23,222 nt of DNA from CAJBLF01 sp041663325 (GCA_041663325.1 JBAZRN010000016.1:1-23222), one strand, 5' to 3'. Shown: positions 1-8,788, counted from the stretch's first letter. Notes: generated from the sequence alone by a model not told the origin. Numbers and translations: made by a program.

Positions 1-38
1 TTATCACACGCTGGAAAGATTACAATATTAGCAATTCT

Positions 39-75
39 GACCGACCTCGTGCGTTTGGTCGGTCTTGATTTTTTT
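39..75 (+). terminator. Rho-independent terminator
   Basis: Perfect 8-bp stem GACCGACC (39-46) and GGTCGGTC (57-64) with a 10-base loop, followed by TTGATTTTTTT. It is oriented for plus-strand transcription coming from outside the window. A short open frame ending in TAG at 29-31 could be the tail of that upstream gene, but too little is present to identify it. Confidence 0.8.
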
Positions 76-107
76 GTCTACTTTTTTAATCAAGTAAAAA
101 AGTAGAC
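76..107. repeat. 12-bp perfect inverted repeat between convergent genes
   Basis: GTCTACTTTTTT (76-87) pairs exactly with AAAAAAGTAGAC (96-107) around an 8-base loop. It lies between the plus-strand terminator and the 3' end of the minus-strand racemase-like gene. No clean U-run follows on either strand, so its role as a terminator is uncertain. Confidence 0.5.
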
Positions 108-139
108 CAAGCGGAGCGTTCAATATAAAAATAAAAAAA

Positions 140-961
140 TTACAACTTTTCAAACTCTATTTCAATACTTTTGCCTCTCTGCAGCAACCGCATCAATCTC
201 TTTTCTCTGCATAAAATTGCACAATTCCCCGTATACGCTATCTTCACTGAATACACCTTTGACTCCTTGAGTTTGAATGAAGTAAACACATTTTTAAGTT
301 TTTCAAGTCCGTGAAAACGAATCTTTTTAAAATTCAAATATTTAGTTATCGCAGTTTGATAATGAAAATATCAGTAATTTAGAGGAATCAACGTATCGAC
401 CATCGCATCTTTAAAATATCTCAGATCAAATTTTATAATTTTATTGACAAGAATATTAGAATACGAGAGACTAGTAAGATAATACTTCCAAAGCGGAGTT
501 TCTTTGACTCGATACACAAATGGCGAATGGAATTTTTTGATAGCTTTTTGATTTGCCGCAAGGATATATTCTTTTTCCAACTTTTTTACCAATCCCTGTA
601 CAACCTCTACATCAGCAAAATCGCCCAGAAGACCGAGTTTACCCACCAACGAATATTTGAAACAATGCTCCAATAAATATGTTTTAAATAAGGGAAGTAT
701 TTTTTGGCTTCAAGCTTTGGGCTTTAAGCTTCAAGCTAAATAGTAAAGTTCATACACTGGCGGAATAATAATATAGTCAACATTTTGTTTGCTTAAGTAA
801 GCAATTCATTTTTCCACACACGCCAATGCCTGATCAAAAGTCTTATCGCCATAGGGCCAATGAAAAAAATCATAATACACGACATAGTCATGATCATACG
901 TTGAGAGGAAGTTGAACAAGGTCAAGGATTCGGATCCCGAAGTAATTATTCAGATTTTCAT
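140..961 (-). CDS. Glutamate racemase-like protein without catalytic residues
   Basis: With UGA as Gly this is a continuous 273-residue frame (ATG 959-961, TAA 140-142), the usual length of MurI. The N-terminus MKIGIITSGSESLTLF resembles the MurI opening (normally an FDSGxGGLT-type motif), and DFFHWPYGDKTFDQA matches the conserved DtarvPYGxKS region. The C-terminus has a VKIAYTGNCAIL segment like the MurI fyTTG motif. However, the catalytic Asp of DSG is Thr, the first cysteine motif (ACNTAS) is replaced by IPPVYEL, and the second (GCTHYP) by NYGYFHYQ. It is therefore probably not a working racemase, if the family call is right. A 32-bp coding repeat (706-737) sits just after the lost first cysteine motif. 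The start overlaps the upstream secreted-protein gene by 16 bases. An unrelated Asp/Glu racemase-superfamily function is the main alternative. Confidence 0.6.
706..737 (-). repeat. In-frame GCTTGAAGC-type coding repeat, copy 1
   Basis: On the coding strand the layout is GCTTGAAGC, 12 bases (TTAAAGCCCAAA), then GCTTGAAGC again. It is translated as AGSLKPKAGS inside the racemase-like protein, two of the glycines being UGA. Related copies lie in copA (12445-12475) and the PriA-like gene (22961-22994). Confidence 0.7.
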
Positions 962-1536
962 TCTATTTCTTTTTTGAAATAAACGTATTTTGTAAGCAAA
1001 TCAGTCAATTCTGCCGCGGTAGTAACCTTGCTCAGTGAATCTATGGTAGCCACTTGCGCCTTAAGAAGCAATTCATAAGAATTAAGCTCTGGAGTAGCAA
1101 AACCGCTAAGTGTTTGAATTTTTATCAAAGATTTTTGAAGCCTGATTTTGTACGGAGTAATCTTGATGATAAAGTATTGCATCGATTTTTGGAGAAGATT
1201 CGCCTCAAATGTTTTCATATTAGTAACGATACCTATTCTAGAAAGTTGTAATTTATCCAGCAACGCTTTTTTTTCTATTTTGACAGTTTTTCGATATTCG
1301 ATATCACGACGTCTATTGATGTAAGTCTGGACCTTCATAAGATCTTTTGCAGTTTCAATGATCAAATGTTCCAACGAAACTATGGTATCTTTGCATTTAT
1401 AATATCAGGTAGTTTGTTTGAGCGAAATAATTACTTCATCTTTTTTTATTAAACAAAACAATCAATCTGACAGATCTGCACTGACCATTCAGACACTTAA
1501 TAAAGCAAAAATAACTAATACTATTATCTTCTTCAT
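946..1536 (-). CDS. Secreted helical protein of unknown function
   Basis: 196 residues, ATG 1534-1536, TAA 946-948. The first 20 residues form a classic signal peptide (MKK, then IIVLVIFALLSVGM, then VSA as a likely signal-peptidase site). The remainder is mostly charged and helical, rich in Lys, Leu and Ile, with KKxE-type stretches that could form a coiled coil (about residues 60-140). Several UGA codons (for example in SADLSDG and TTGYY) are read as Gly; with standard reading the signal peptide would be cut off, which supports table 25. It lies 54 bases downstream of holA and overlaps the next gene, so the three genes are probably co-transcribed. No family recognised. Confidence 0.7.
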
Positions 1537-1590
1537 CACTGGCTTTCAAATTTAAAATTCAAAATGATAAATTCCAAATTATTGTCTATG

Positions 1591-2589
1591 TTAATTCGTT
1601 ATCTTGTTAATCAGCTTTTTAACTCCCAACCAAAAATACGTATCAGGAAATTTCCCTGATTTGATACTCGCATCAAGTTCTATAAGTCAGCTATAAAAAA
1701 TTTCTATATTTTTCTTGTTCGCTTTCAATACTCAAATTTTCGCATATTCATTTTTGACTTGCCAAGGATTCATTTTAAGAAATGAAGCAATATCTTTACT
1801 GTTTTTAAGTCCGATTTCATCCAAATCTATCATGAAGAGATAGAATTTCGTAGCCCGATACAACATCCCAATAAACTGATTTCGGTCAGCTCATCAATTT
1901 TGAATTTTTTCTAAAATCTTAATCGCTTGTATTTTATCAGTAAACAACATTTTAAGTAGAGTAAATGAATCAGTCTCTACCTGTCCAAATACAATAAGAT
2001 CAATCATTGCTTCATCTATTTTTTTCTGCTGTTTGATCTTAGTTCGCATTCTGAGTTTATCACATTCAAACCAAATACGATATAAATCTGATCCAACTTT
2101 GGAGAGAAAATACTGGATCGTTGCATGATCTATGAGAGAATCGCTCAGCTCTTTTTTTACGAACTGTTCTAAATCATTATTTTTGAGTTGACTAAATTCT
2201 TTTACATTCGCATTTTTTTCAAGAAACTTATATAATTTAAGCCTTTTGTCTGGCGTAGAACTAATAAACACCAGCAACGAATCATCGGGAATTTTAACAT
2301 CCGCTTTGATCCAAGCCTCCACAAATATTTGTAATTGTTCAGATGTATCTGTTCCAAGTCTGGTTGTAGCATCTAGTGGCAGTCCATTGACGAGAATAAG
2401 TTTTTTGGTGGTAAAAAGTCAACTACTATATATTGCTTGTTTAATCTGAGCGATATCTAAATTATCCAAACTAAATGAAAATACACTATCTGCTCCAAAT
2501 TTTTGCAAAAATCACTCTTTTCGTCTAAAAAGTTCTTTGTCTAGGAGATAGGTCTCCTGTCCCGTGAATAAAAATACATTTTGCAGCAT
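1591..2589 (-). CDS. holA: DNA polymerase III subunit delta
   Basis: The delta subunit of the clamp loader opens the beta sliding clamp during replication. The 332-residue frame (ATG 2587-2589, TAA 1591-1593) has the usual HolA length. It opens with FLFTGQETYLLDKE, the typical first strand and helix of HolA. Around residues 104-122 it has LLVFISSTPDKRLKLYKFL, matching the family's 'vfv..k.DkRkklyK.l' segment. The C-terminal collar region includes YSGLIELDASIKSGKF (from about residue 299), like the conserved 'L..lD...KsG' helix near the HolA end. UGA codons at SSGLF, KEGFL, IQNG, KIGVL and YSGLIEL are Gly; without them the gene would appear broken. A GGAG element precedes the start. First gene of a minus-strand group. 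Confidence 0.85.
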
Positions 2590-2619
2590 ATTATAGACTC
2601 CAAGTAAACTTTCACACTT

Positions 2620-2904
2620 TTAGTCAAACAATACTATCATTTCAGCTTGAATTTTCAACCAAGAATAACAGAAAGACTAAAAGATTAAAAAAATTAGAAA
2701 ATTATACTGAGACGCAAAGAAAACCTGTAATTTTACAAAGGTTTTCTAACGTCGAAGTTATACCGACGACTTGAGAAACGGTAAGTATGAGAGAAGCGAA
2801 GTAATTACAGATTTCGAAAGCAGTTCGGTATAAAAGATTTTCTAGATACTCAGGAACTATAATTTTTTAATCTTAATAATATTCTTAATTTTTTAATAGT
2901 GATC
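2620..2904. other. Intergenic region between divergent genes
   Basis: Separates holA (minus) from yidD-fmt (plus), so it should hold both promoters, but I see no convincing -35/-10 pair. It contains a strong hairpin at 2718-2747 (AGAAAACCT and AGGTTTTCT, extended inward by GTAA/TTAC) and a decayed coding fragment at 2739-2835. It ends with an AT-rich leader before ATG 2905. Confidence 0.5.
2739..2835 (+). pseudogene. Decayed fragment like the N-terminus of the cupredoxin protein
   Basis: About 75 bases from TATACCG (2759) to GGTAT (2830) align without gaps to 11174-11245, the start of the membrane cupredoxin gene. Shared blocks include TTGAGAAAC and ACAGATTTCGAAA. In the matching frame both read GETVS...QISK, with silent third-base changes (GAA ACG GTA AGT against GAA ACT GTT AGC), a mark of former coding. 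Here the UGA Gly codon has become TAA, so the frame is dead. A 9-bp inverted repeat (TTATACCGA/TCGGTATAA) closes the segment, so a structured RNA is an alternative. Confidence 0.5.
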
Positions 2905-4581
2905 ATGTTCAAAAAAATCAATAAACTCTTAACAAAACCAGCTATATGGATCATCAAGGCGTATCAATATACACTCTCTCCAGACAAGTGATTGCCATCG
3001 TTTTGGTTAAAAGGCAGAATATGTGCGCACGAACCGCATTGCAGCAAATACAGCATCTCCGTATTGAAAAGATATGGATTTCGACCTGGAATTTTTTATG
3101 CTACAGATAGAATTTTACATTGTACAGCAAGTATGCACAAAAACTACGATCCTGATCATTATCGCGTAGTCTTCTTCTCCTCAGCGCCTATTGGCGTCCC
3201 TTTTCTCGAGCACTTGGCGAATGATAAGAGATTCGAAGTGGTTTGAGTAGTCACGCAGTGCGATAAGCCATCGGGCAGATGAATGGAAATGTGTGAGAAC
3301 ATCATCAAGGAAGCAACAAAGAAGGTATTCCCCAGGTCCAACGAAGTTAATGAGTTATTTTCCTCATCCTCCGACTCCTTCTCCTTCAGAGAAGGAGAGT
3401 TGCAAAAGATAGTGCATGAAGTTTTCAAGAGACATCACATTTATTGAGAAGCTGGATGATTTCAGACAGGATTTGCAAGAGATATGAGAAAAAATCAAAC
3501 AGCTGCTGAAGAAATAATGCGAGAAATCTTGAGAAATAGAAATTTCCTATGAATGAAACGAAGAAGACAATTTCCTATCAACAGATATATTGCAGATTTC
3601 TATTGTAATGAAAGTAAAACCATCATAGAGATTGATGGATGAATCCATAATACTAAAGCGCAAAAAGAGATCGATAACGAAAGAGATCAAACATTAAAAC
3701 ATTTATGATACAAAATATTGAGATTCAAAAACGAAGAAATTTTCAATAACCTAGAACAAGTTCTTAAAAAAATAAAAATGTGGAACTCCCAGTGCAATTC
3801 CCCCTCTCTGAAGGAGAGGGGGTTAGGGGGTGAGGAAAATTTCATTTCTACTCCTATGAAATTGAATCCCGAAAAATCTGAAGAAGGACGTGAATTTGCA
3901 CAGCGATTGAAAGAAAAAAATCCAGATCTATTGGTTGTTATTGCCTACGGAAAAATCATCCCGCAAGCAATTTTAGATATCCCAAAAGTCGCACCAATCA
4001 ATGTCCACGGATCTATTCTTCCAAAATATCGTGGCGCTTCACCTATTCAATCGACATTGCTCAATAATGATAAAGAAACAGGAATCACCATCATGAAAAT
4101 GGATGCAACCATGGACACAGGGAATATGATTGATATTCTCAGATTCACGATACCATTTGAACGGACAACGAAAGAGTTGATCGACGAGATGAAAAAAATC
4201 GGACCAAAGTTCTTGAACAATACCTTACGAAAATACGGAAAAAAATTGCTCGGAGAAGTGCCTCAGCAAGGACACAAAGCGACTTATTGTAAAAAAATAG
4301 AAAAAGAATCCTGACTGATTAATCCGCGATCCGACACCCTCGAAACGATCTACAACAAATATCGTGCGTATTACTTACGACCAAAAATATATTTTATGAT
4401 GAACGATAAAAGAGTTATCATTGAAAAATTAAAGCTGAATGAACCGCTATATAATAGTAATGACGAAGTACCATTATTCCAATGAAAAGAGCTCAATCCT
4501 GCAGTGATCAACATTCAGATTAAACCTGAAGGCAAAAAGCAAATGGGCTGGAAAGAGTTTTTGAATGGATATATGAAATAA
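2905..4581 (+). CDS. fmt: YidD-Fmt fusion with an inserted DUF559 nuclease
   Basis: One 558-residue frame, ATG 2905 to TAA 4579-4581. Residues 1-84 are YidD, the small membrane-insertion helper: AYQYTLSPDKG, CAHEPHCSKYS, LKRYGFRPG, DRILHC and YDPDHY match its conserved core. Residues 86-150 start methionyl-tRNA formyltransferase: RVVFFSSAPIGVPFLEHL, VVGVVTQCDKPSGRG. Residues about 151-312 come from an inserted element with a DUF559 nuclease (see 3357-3840). Fmt resumes at STPMKLNPEKSEEG, then AYGKIIPQAILD, INVHGSILPKYRGASPIQ and MDATMDTGNM, keeping the catalytic Asn, His and Asp; the C-terminal domain runs from about residue 450. Fmt formylates initiator Met-tRNA. UGA supplies Gly at VVG, GRG, DGG and LGYK. 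An in-frame ATG at 3133 could start Fmt separately. Whether the nuclease is removed, tolerated as a loop or kills Fmt is unknown. Confidence 0.88.
3357..3403 (+). repeat. Left terminal inverted repeat of DUF559 element
   Basis: Starts ATTTTCCTCATCC and contains its own small palindrome CTCCTTCAGAGAAGGAG. Its reverse complement recurs at 3794-3840. Translated as part of the host frame (LFSSSSDSFSFREGEL). Confidence 0.8.
3794..3840 (-). repeat. Right terminal inverted repeat of DUF559 element
   Basis: Contains CCCCCTCTCTGAAGGAGAGG and ends GGGGGTGAGGAAAAT. Reverse complement of the left end with about 81 percent identity. Read in the host frame as NSPSLKERGLGGEEN. Confidence 0.8.
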
Positions 4582-4709
4582 ACTAATATCAAAAAATAAG
4601 CTTAACAAAGTTTTGATACATTTGGGGATGAATTTTATGTTGAATTACTCTATAATATATATAAACTATTATTAATATAAGACGTATTTTTACTATTTAT
4701 CCACATAAA
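4582..4709. other. AT-rich spacer before the charged protein gene
   Basis: 128 bases between fmt and the next plus-strand gene. It holds a run of alternating AT (TATAATATATATAAAC near 4650) that could serve as a -10 region, and no obvious terminator for fmt. Nothing else recognised. Confidence 0.3.
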
Positions 4710-5273
4710 ATGCTATTTGACTTTCAAGCATTTGTTGAAGAACTCAGGGAAAAACCCGAGAAAAAACAAATTGTAGAAAAATATGAGACGCTCTTCGGTC
4801 CTATCCAAGGAGACATCAAAGATCAGATTTGGTATACTGAATATCTTTCCAAATTTGAACCGCTCCCCTACGAAACTCCTGAAGAACTCAAAAATGATTT
4901 CGATCGAGATCTTTTGGAACAGTTAGTTATTGGATCATTTAGCAGCGATTATGAACTCAAAAAAGAGGAAAAGAAACAAGAAAAAGAACTGTATATAGCA
5001 GTCAAAAGCTGAGATCAAAGTGTAGTAAAAACAGTATCTGAATTACGATCATTCCAGATCCTCAGACTCTATGAAATCTACATCGAAGAACAGATGAATC
5101 TCCATGCCCTCAAAGCTGAAGATGAAAACGAAAAAAACACTATCGATCAAGAAAGAGAAATGAGACTCAAAAGATGGGATGCAGTAAGACAAACAATCGA
5201 CAGAGACGAATTATCACAAAAAGCGAAAAAAGAACAATCAGGAAAGATGGAAGACTTGATGGGAAAACTATAA
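4710..5273 (+). CDS. Charged hypothetical protein
   Basis: 187 residues, ATG 4710 to TAA 5271-5273, with one in-frame UGA at 5010-5012 (KSGDQS). Highly charged and predicted helical: FQAFVEELREKPEKKQIVE at the start, LYEIYIEEQMNLHALKAEDE in the middle and a Lys/Glu-rich end (RDELSQKAKKEQSGKMEDLM). No signal peptide, membrane segment or cysteine. Followed by a good terminator, so it may be a single-gene unit or the end of the fmt unit. Function not recognised. Confidence 0.75.
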
Positions 5274-5320
5274 TTCAGCCGATAGTCTTTAGCTAATAGT
5301 CATTAGTAAAAAAAATATAG

Positions 5321-5348
5321 TCCTGACTTTTCGGAGTTGGGATTTTTT
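5321..5348 (+). terminator. Rho-independent terminator
   Basis: Stem TCCTGACT (5321-5328) with AGTTGGGA (5335-5342), including two G-U pairs, then TTTTTT. It ends the plus-strand gene just before the convergent pilin gene. Confidence 0.7.
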
Positions 5349-5362
5349 GTTTGAAAAAAATA

Positions 5363-6277
5363 TTACTGATATGAACTATAGGTAGTAAATAAGAACCCAG
5401 GGATTGGCTGAGCATACGAGGCATCTAAAGCGACTTGCTGATTACCATAGGATGCTTGGCTTTGGAGGAAGAAAGTATCGGTAGGAAGAACATACACCAT
5501 TTCCAAAGGAGTAGAAACTGTTTGTAGACAGAATGATTGTTGAGTTTGTGCAGTATTTGAGATCATAAAATATATCTTAAATCAATCTTCTATAAATTGA
5601 GGAGATCAATAATCATTAGCTAAAGTCGGATTTATTTCCATCATATACGTTTCAAAAGCAGTTCTGAATTCATTCAATGAATTAGTATTGAGCGATCATG
5701 ATCTGAAGAAAATCCCATTTTCATAGAGATCTTCACCAGACAAGATAAGAAGTCCGAACGTAACTGAATCAGGAGAATCAACGGTTTCAATCTGAATTTT
5801 ATCATTTTTGAAAAGATCAGCAAGATTTTGATAATATATTCACGGTTCAAAACTTCCTGCTACAGGTCATGTATAATTATCTCTAAAGAGTGGTATAATC
5901 AAAGATTCACCACCACTAAGCACATATGGATATGTACAACCACTACCACTCTCTTGCCAAAACTTTTTAGACAACAATGACGCCGTACCAGAAATACTTA
6001 TAGATAAACTAAAATTATGCTCAGAAAAAAAGTTATTAGATACGATATCAGATCAGGTATTCACCATATATTCAAATCCGACACCGCGATGTTTGATAGC
6101 CGAAAATCAAAGCTCTATTCACGCTTTAGAGAGATAATATGTTTTATAGTAGGAATTTACGACTGCTGATTGCTGCATCATTTGCTGGACGAAATTCATC
6201 GACAAAATCCCTAGCAGCGATGAAGCTAATAAGACAAAGATGACGAGGATACTGATATTTCACTTTTTACTTTTCAT
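5363..6277 (-). CDS. PilX-like minor pilin
   Basis: 304 residues, ATG 6275-6277, TAA 5363-5365. The N-terminus MKSKKGNISILVIFVLLAS is a prepilin-type leader with hydrophobic helix, then YYLSKAGIELGFSAI, where an AGIE-like stretch matches the conserved A..aGle segment of PilX-type pilins. The Gly before the predicted cleavage site is UGA. The large C-terminal part (residues 60-304) contains many short beta-like stretches and two cysteines (SGCTYPY, SFCLQT). Last gene of a four-gene minor pilin group; order and type match fimT-pilV-pilW-pilX clusters, where these proteins form a priming complex at the pilus tip. Exact orthology is inferred. Confidence 0.7.
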
Positions 6278-6335
6278 ATATCGACTTATAAACTAAATTT
6301 ATATAAACAATAACGATCGGATTTTCATTCATGTT

Positions 6336-6427
6336 GTAATTCGCTCGCTTCACTCGCGTAATTGGCAATTTACTTCGCATAATTAATTACAATTATATTA
6401 CCAATTACGCACAAAGGGCAAATTACA
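6336..6427. repeat. ATTAC mini-hairpin array A1
   Basis: Short words separated by GTAATT/AATTAC, such as TCGCTCGCTTCACTCGC and GCACAAAGGGC. Fills the gap between two pilin genes and stops just beyond the stop codon of the upstream one. Same family as arrays at 7856, 10866, 11755, 17696 and 19207. Confidence 0.65.
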
Positions 6428-6436
6428 ATTTCATAG

Positions 6437-7048
6437 TTAGAAAAATTGTTGAAACGGAACGGTCACATGAGTTGCCCACTGCGTTCAATAATTAATACTA
6501 TATGCTTTGAAAATCATTCGAAATCCAGGGGAATTGAGACAATGAAGATAATTTCCTTCAGCGCAAAGTCAGGTAGAATCTATATATTCTTGTTCAGAAG
6601 CAAACGGAATAATTTTGAATATCACCTTGCTGATAGCTATCTTGTTGGTGTTGATAAGTTCTATCTGTTTATCACCAGATTGCATATACAGCGAACATCA
6701 CGATCATGCGCCAGTAAGAACATATTCATTAGCCGGTTCCACACAGATGCCACTAGCATAAAAGCTTATTTGTCCATCCTGTCCACTCAGATACAACACA
6801 GCAGCAATTCACTGAGTTTTCACCAGATCACCACTTCAATATTTTGAGTAATCAATGGTGTTTCTGTCGGAAAAATTTTGAATAATCTGCGAAATCTGCA
6901 ATATTTCTTGAGTAACTTCTTTTTCTTGCTGCACACGAAACACCATAGTCGCAACCCAATTATATGTTCTGAGTAGCAATACAAAAAGGATACCGAGAAT
7001 TGCCATCACGATAATAAGCTCCAATAATGTAAATCATTTCTTTTTCAT
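6437..7048 (-). CDS. Prepilin-type minor pilin (PilW/GspJ position)
   Basis: 203 residues, ATG 7046-7048, TAA 6437-6439. The N-terminus MKKKGFTLLELIIVMAILG is a textbook class III prepilin signal: basic leader, Gly-Phe cleavage site, Glu at +5 and a hydrophobic helix. The Gly is UGA. The globular part has three cysteines near ASGICVEP, GSGCSLY and the GLCAEGNYLHC stretch, possibly disulfide-bonded outside the cell. It is third in the minor pilin group, the place of PilW/GspJ; this assignment rests on position and length. Confidence 0.75.
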
Positions 7049-7161
7049 ATACAGACTTATAAGCTAAATATTTGATACATGACACATGATTCATGATCCA
7101 TGAACTTTATAGTCTTATAACCAAATAGTTCTTGCATCTTGCCTCTTGTATCATTATTTTA

Positions 7162-7797
7162 TTAATAATTTCAAATAAAACTTTCCAGGACCACTTCTCA
7201 CGTTTTTGTTCATTTATTATAGAGTACATGCGATTCTACTTTCAAAATACTATCACGTGGTAATATATTTTCTCATTCACGGACACCAGTAAAGAGGATA
7301 TATCTCGAAAAAAATGTCGGATCTTGTCACTGGACAGGACGTGAAGAATACCAGAATATATCATGTCATCAAATGGCTCATGTAGTATAATATAATCTAT
7401 TTCCCGTCCAAAGCTCATTGAAACTTGTTCATAAGGTAGTAGGTACAGCATAGGTGTATACATCACGATCAAAAGAAATTTGCAATACTTCATTAGTTCA
7501 TGAGGCAAAATTCCATGCGCACACTTTTTCTGAATCCATAGTGCCAAAATCATCAGTAACAAATCAAGTCTTGAGTACACAGTCCCAGGGTAATCATTTG
7601 GCAATATTTGAATCTCTCATATTATAGACAAGTTCTATTCATTCTTTTGCAAGAAAAGTAGCATTAGTACGCATTTGTGTGATATCCAAAGTAACCAAAT
7701 TCTGCGTAATCAAGCGTAAAACCGCCAGCACACCGATAGCAAAAACCGTGATAGCGATTATCACTTCGATGAAAGTAAATCAAGACTTGCGTTTCAT
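7162..7797 (-). CDS. Prepilin-type minor pilin (PilV/GspI-like)
   Basis: 211 residues, ATG 7795-7797, TAA 7162-7164. The N-terminus MKRKSGFTFIEVIIAITVFA is a prepilin signal with UGA for the cleavage-site Gly, followed by GVLAVLRLITQN and an AKEGIELVYNMRDSN segment, typical of PilV/GspI, in which the helix continues into a conserved Glu-rich stretch. At least ten more UGA codons occur across the frame. The C-terminal half has aromatic and beta-rich character. Neighbouring intergenic DNA contains short-period repeats (7073-7107) and array A2. Confidence 0.75.
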
Positions 7798-7855
7798 ATA
7801 TTATCTTATGAACTAAATGTTAATATTTTACTACGATTTTACTTATATTCATATG

Positions 7856-8114
7856 GTAATTTACTCACTATCGTTCGCGTATTTTATTTCATGTAATGAG
7901 CTCCGCATAATTAAGCACTACATTCGCGTAATTAACTTCGTGTAATTAATCACCAAGTACAATCAATTACGTCCGCATAAACGGACAAATTACGCCCGAT
8001 AGGGCAAATTACAAACGAAGTTCTTATTACGGGCGAAGCCCAAATTACCATGTATTACATCCGTTAGGATAAATTACGAACGAAGTTCCTATTACACCCA
8101 AAGGGCTAATTACA
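7856..8114. repeat. ATTAC mini-hairpin array A2
   Basis: This long array fills the gap between two pilin genes (7798-8105). Hairpin words include GTCCGCATAAACGGAC, GCCCGATAGGGC, GGGCGAAGCCC and ATCCGTTAGGAT, each flanked by AATTAC or ATTAC. Its last GTAATT supplies the final Asn codon and the TAG stop of the 8106-8600 gene. Confidence 0.75.
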
Positions 8115-8600
8115 TCTTGTCTCAATGAGTTTACAGGTTTCCGAAGTGATTTCAAAACAATATTGCTTGCCATTATCCGGGATGATAAGATCAAAATACA
8201 AAATATTTCAGCTAGTAGTTCCATCAGTAATAGCACATCACAACTGATACGGAGTAAATACTAAATTAGCAACAGCAAATGGAGGTCATTCAGCCTCAAA
8301 ACGTAAGTTTCTTATTTCTAAATGAGGTAACTTAGCATTCATCTTTGGTAAACTATCTACTATATAATATATTCCGGTAGTCATAACAACAGTTAATTGC
8401 TGATATTTTTTCCCATCACGAAAACTTGACGTCATATTCTGACTATATAATTCATTATAATATCCGACAAATTGTTCCTTGATAGATTGTGCTTTGAGGT
8501 CAACAATACGGTTGGAACCGAATCTCATTGTTGCCGCCATCAGAATCCCAATCACCAATAGCACAATAACCATTTCTACTAAAGTAAATCCTTTTTTCAT
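8106..8600 (-). CDS. Prepilin-type minor pilin (FimT/GspH-like)
   Basis: 164 residues, ATG 8598-8600, TAG 8106-8108. The N-terminus MKKGFTLVEMVIVLLVIGIL is a strong prepilin signal; here the cleavage-site Gly is GGA. It then reads AATMRFGSNRIVDLKAQ, as in FimT/GspH pseudopilins. Later parts have conserved-looking LTVVMTTGIYYIV and GKQYCFEITSETCKLIETRC, with four cysteines near the end. First gene of the minor pilin group. The codon before the stop and the stop itself overlap the first ATTAC word of the downstream repeat array, suggesting that array growth trimmed or replaced the original 3' end. Confidence 0.75.
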
Positions 8601-8714
8601 ATAAACGAGTAAATAAAGAATAGCATATATGTAGTGAAATACACTCAGTTTTCAAATTCTAAATTTTTTATCTTTCTAAATTCTGCATTCTGAATTCTGA
8701 ATTTAAATATTCTC

Positions 8715-8742
8715 TTGCATTTTATTTTTTTCTGACTATACT
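8715..8742 (+). promoter_or_regulatory. Promoter of the copper operon
   Basis: TTGCAT (8715-8720) and TATACT (8737-8742) with a 16-base spacer, 47 bases upstream of csoR. The CsoR operator begins right after the -10 hexamer, a position that allows repression. Confidence 0.6.
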
Positions 8743-8743
8743 A

Positions 8744-8764
8744 TACCTACCCCCCAGGTATGGG
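8744..8764 (+). promoter_or_regulatory. Candidate CsoR operator
   Basis: A GC-rich pseudo-palindrome in otherwise AT-rich DNA: ACCTACCCCCCAGGTATGGG preceded by T. It has the C-tract/G-tract layout and the GGTATGG ending known from CsoR boxes, and sits over the expected transcription start of csoR. A related site lies before copA (12160-12183). Confidence 0.6.
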
Positions 8765-8788
8765 AAATATTTATTTCTACTATAGAGT

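Larger units (their letters stand above)
3357..3840 (+). mobile_element. DUF559-nuclease element with 47-bp TIRs nested in fmt
   Basis: 484-bp insertion bounded by inverted repeats 3357-3403 and 3794-3840 (38 of 47 positions match by hand alignment; the outer ten bases ATTTTCCTCA are identical). Inside lies a DUF559/Vsr-like endonuclease domain (about 3481-3780) with its usual order: RKNQTAAEEIMREILRNR, KRRRQFPINRYIADFYC, TIIEIDGGIH, ERDQTLKHLGYKILRF and NNLEQVLKKI. The element has no stop in the host frame, so host and nuclease are translated as one chain. UGA is Gly at conserved nuclease sites, so the element is adapted to table 25. No clear target duplication beyond a TT on each side. It lacks intein splice motifs. 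Confidence 0.85.

Noticed and set aside
2718..2835. Riboswitch, T-box or SRP RNA upstream of yidD-fmt
   Set aside because: There are hairpins, but I found no T-box or SRP RNA consensus, and part of the stretch is better explained as a decayed coding segment. Not excluded as an unknown RNA.
3357..3840. Intein with homing endonuclease in Fmt
   Set aside because: No Cys/Ser splice residue at the left edge, no C-terminal His-Asn plus Cys/Ser/Thr, and the domain is DUF559 rather than LAGLIDADG or HNH. The inverted repeats fit a DNA element.
6446..6847. Plus-strand ORF of 133 codons
   Set aside because: Antisense to the pilin gene 6437-7048, which has a proper prepilin signal.
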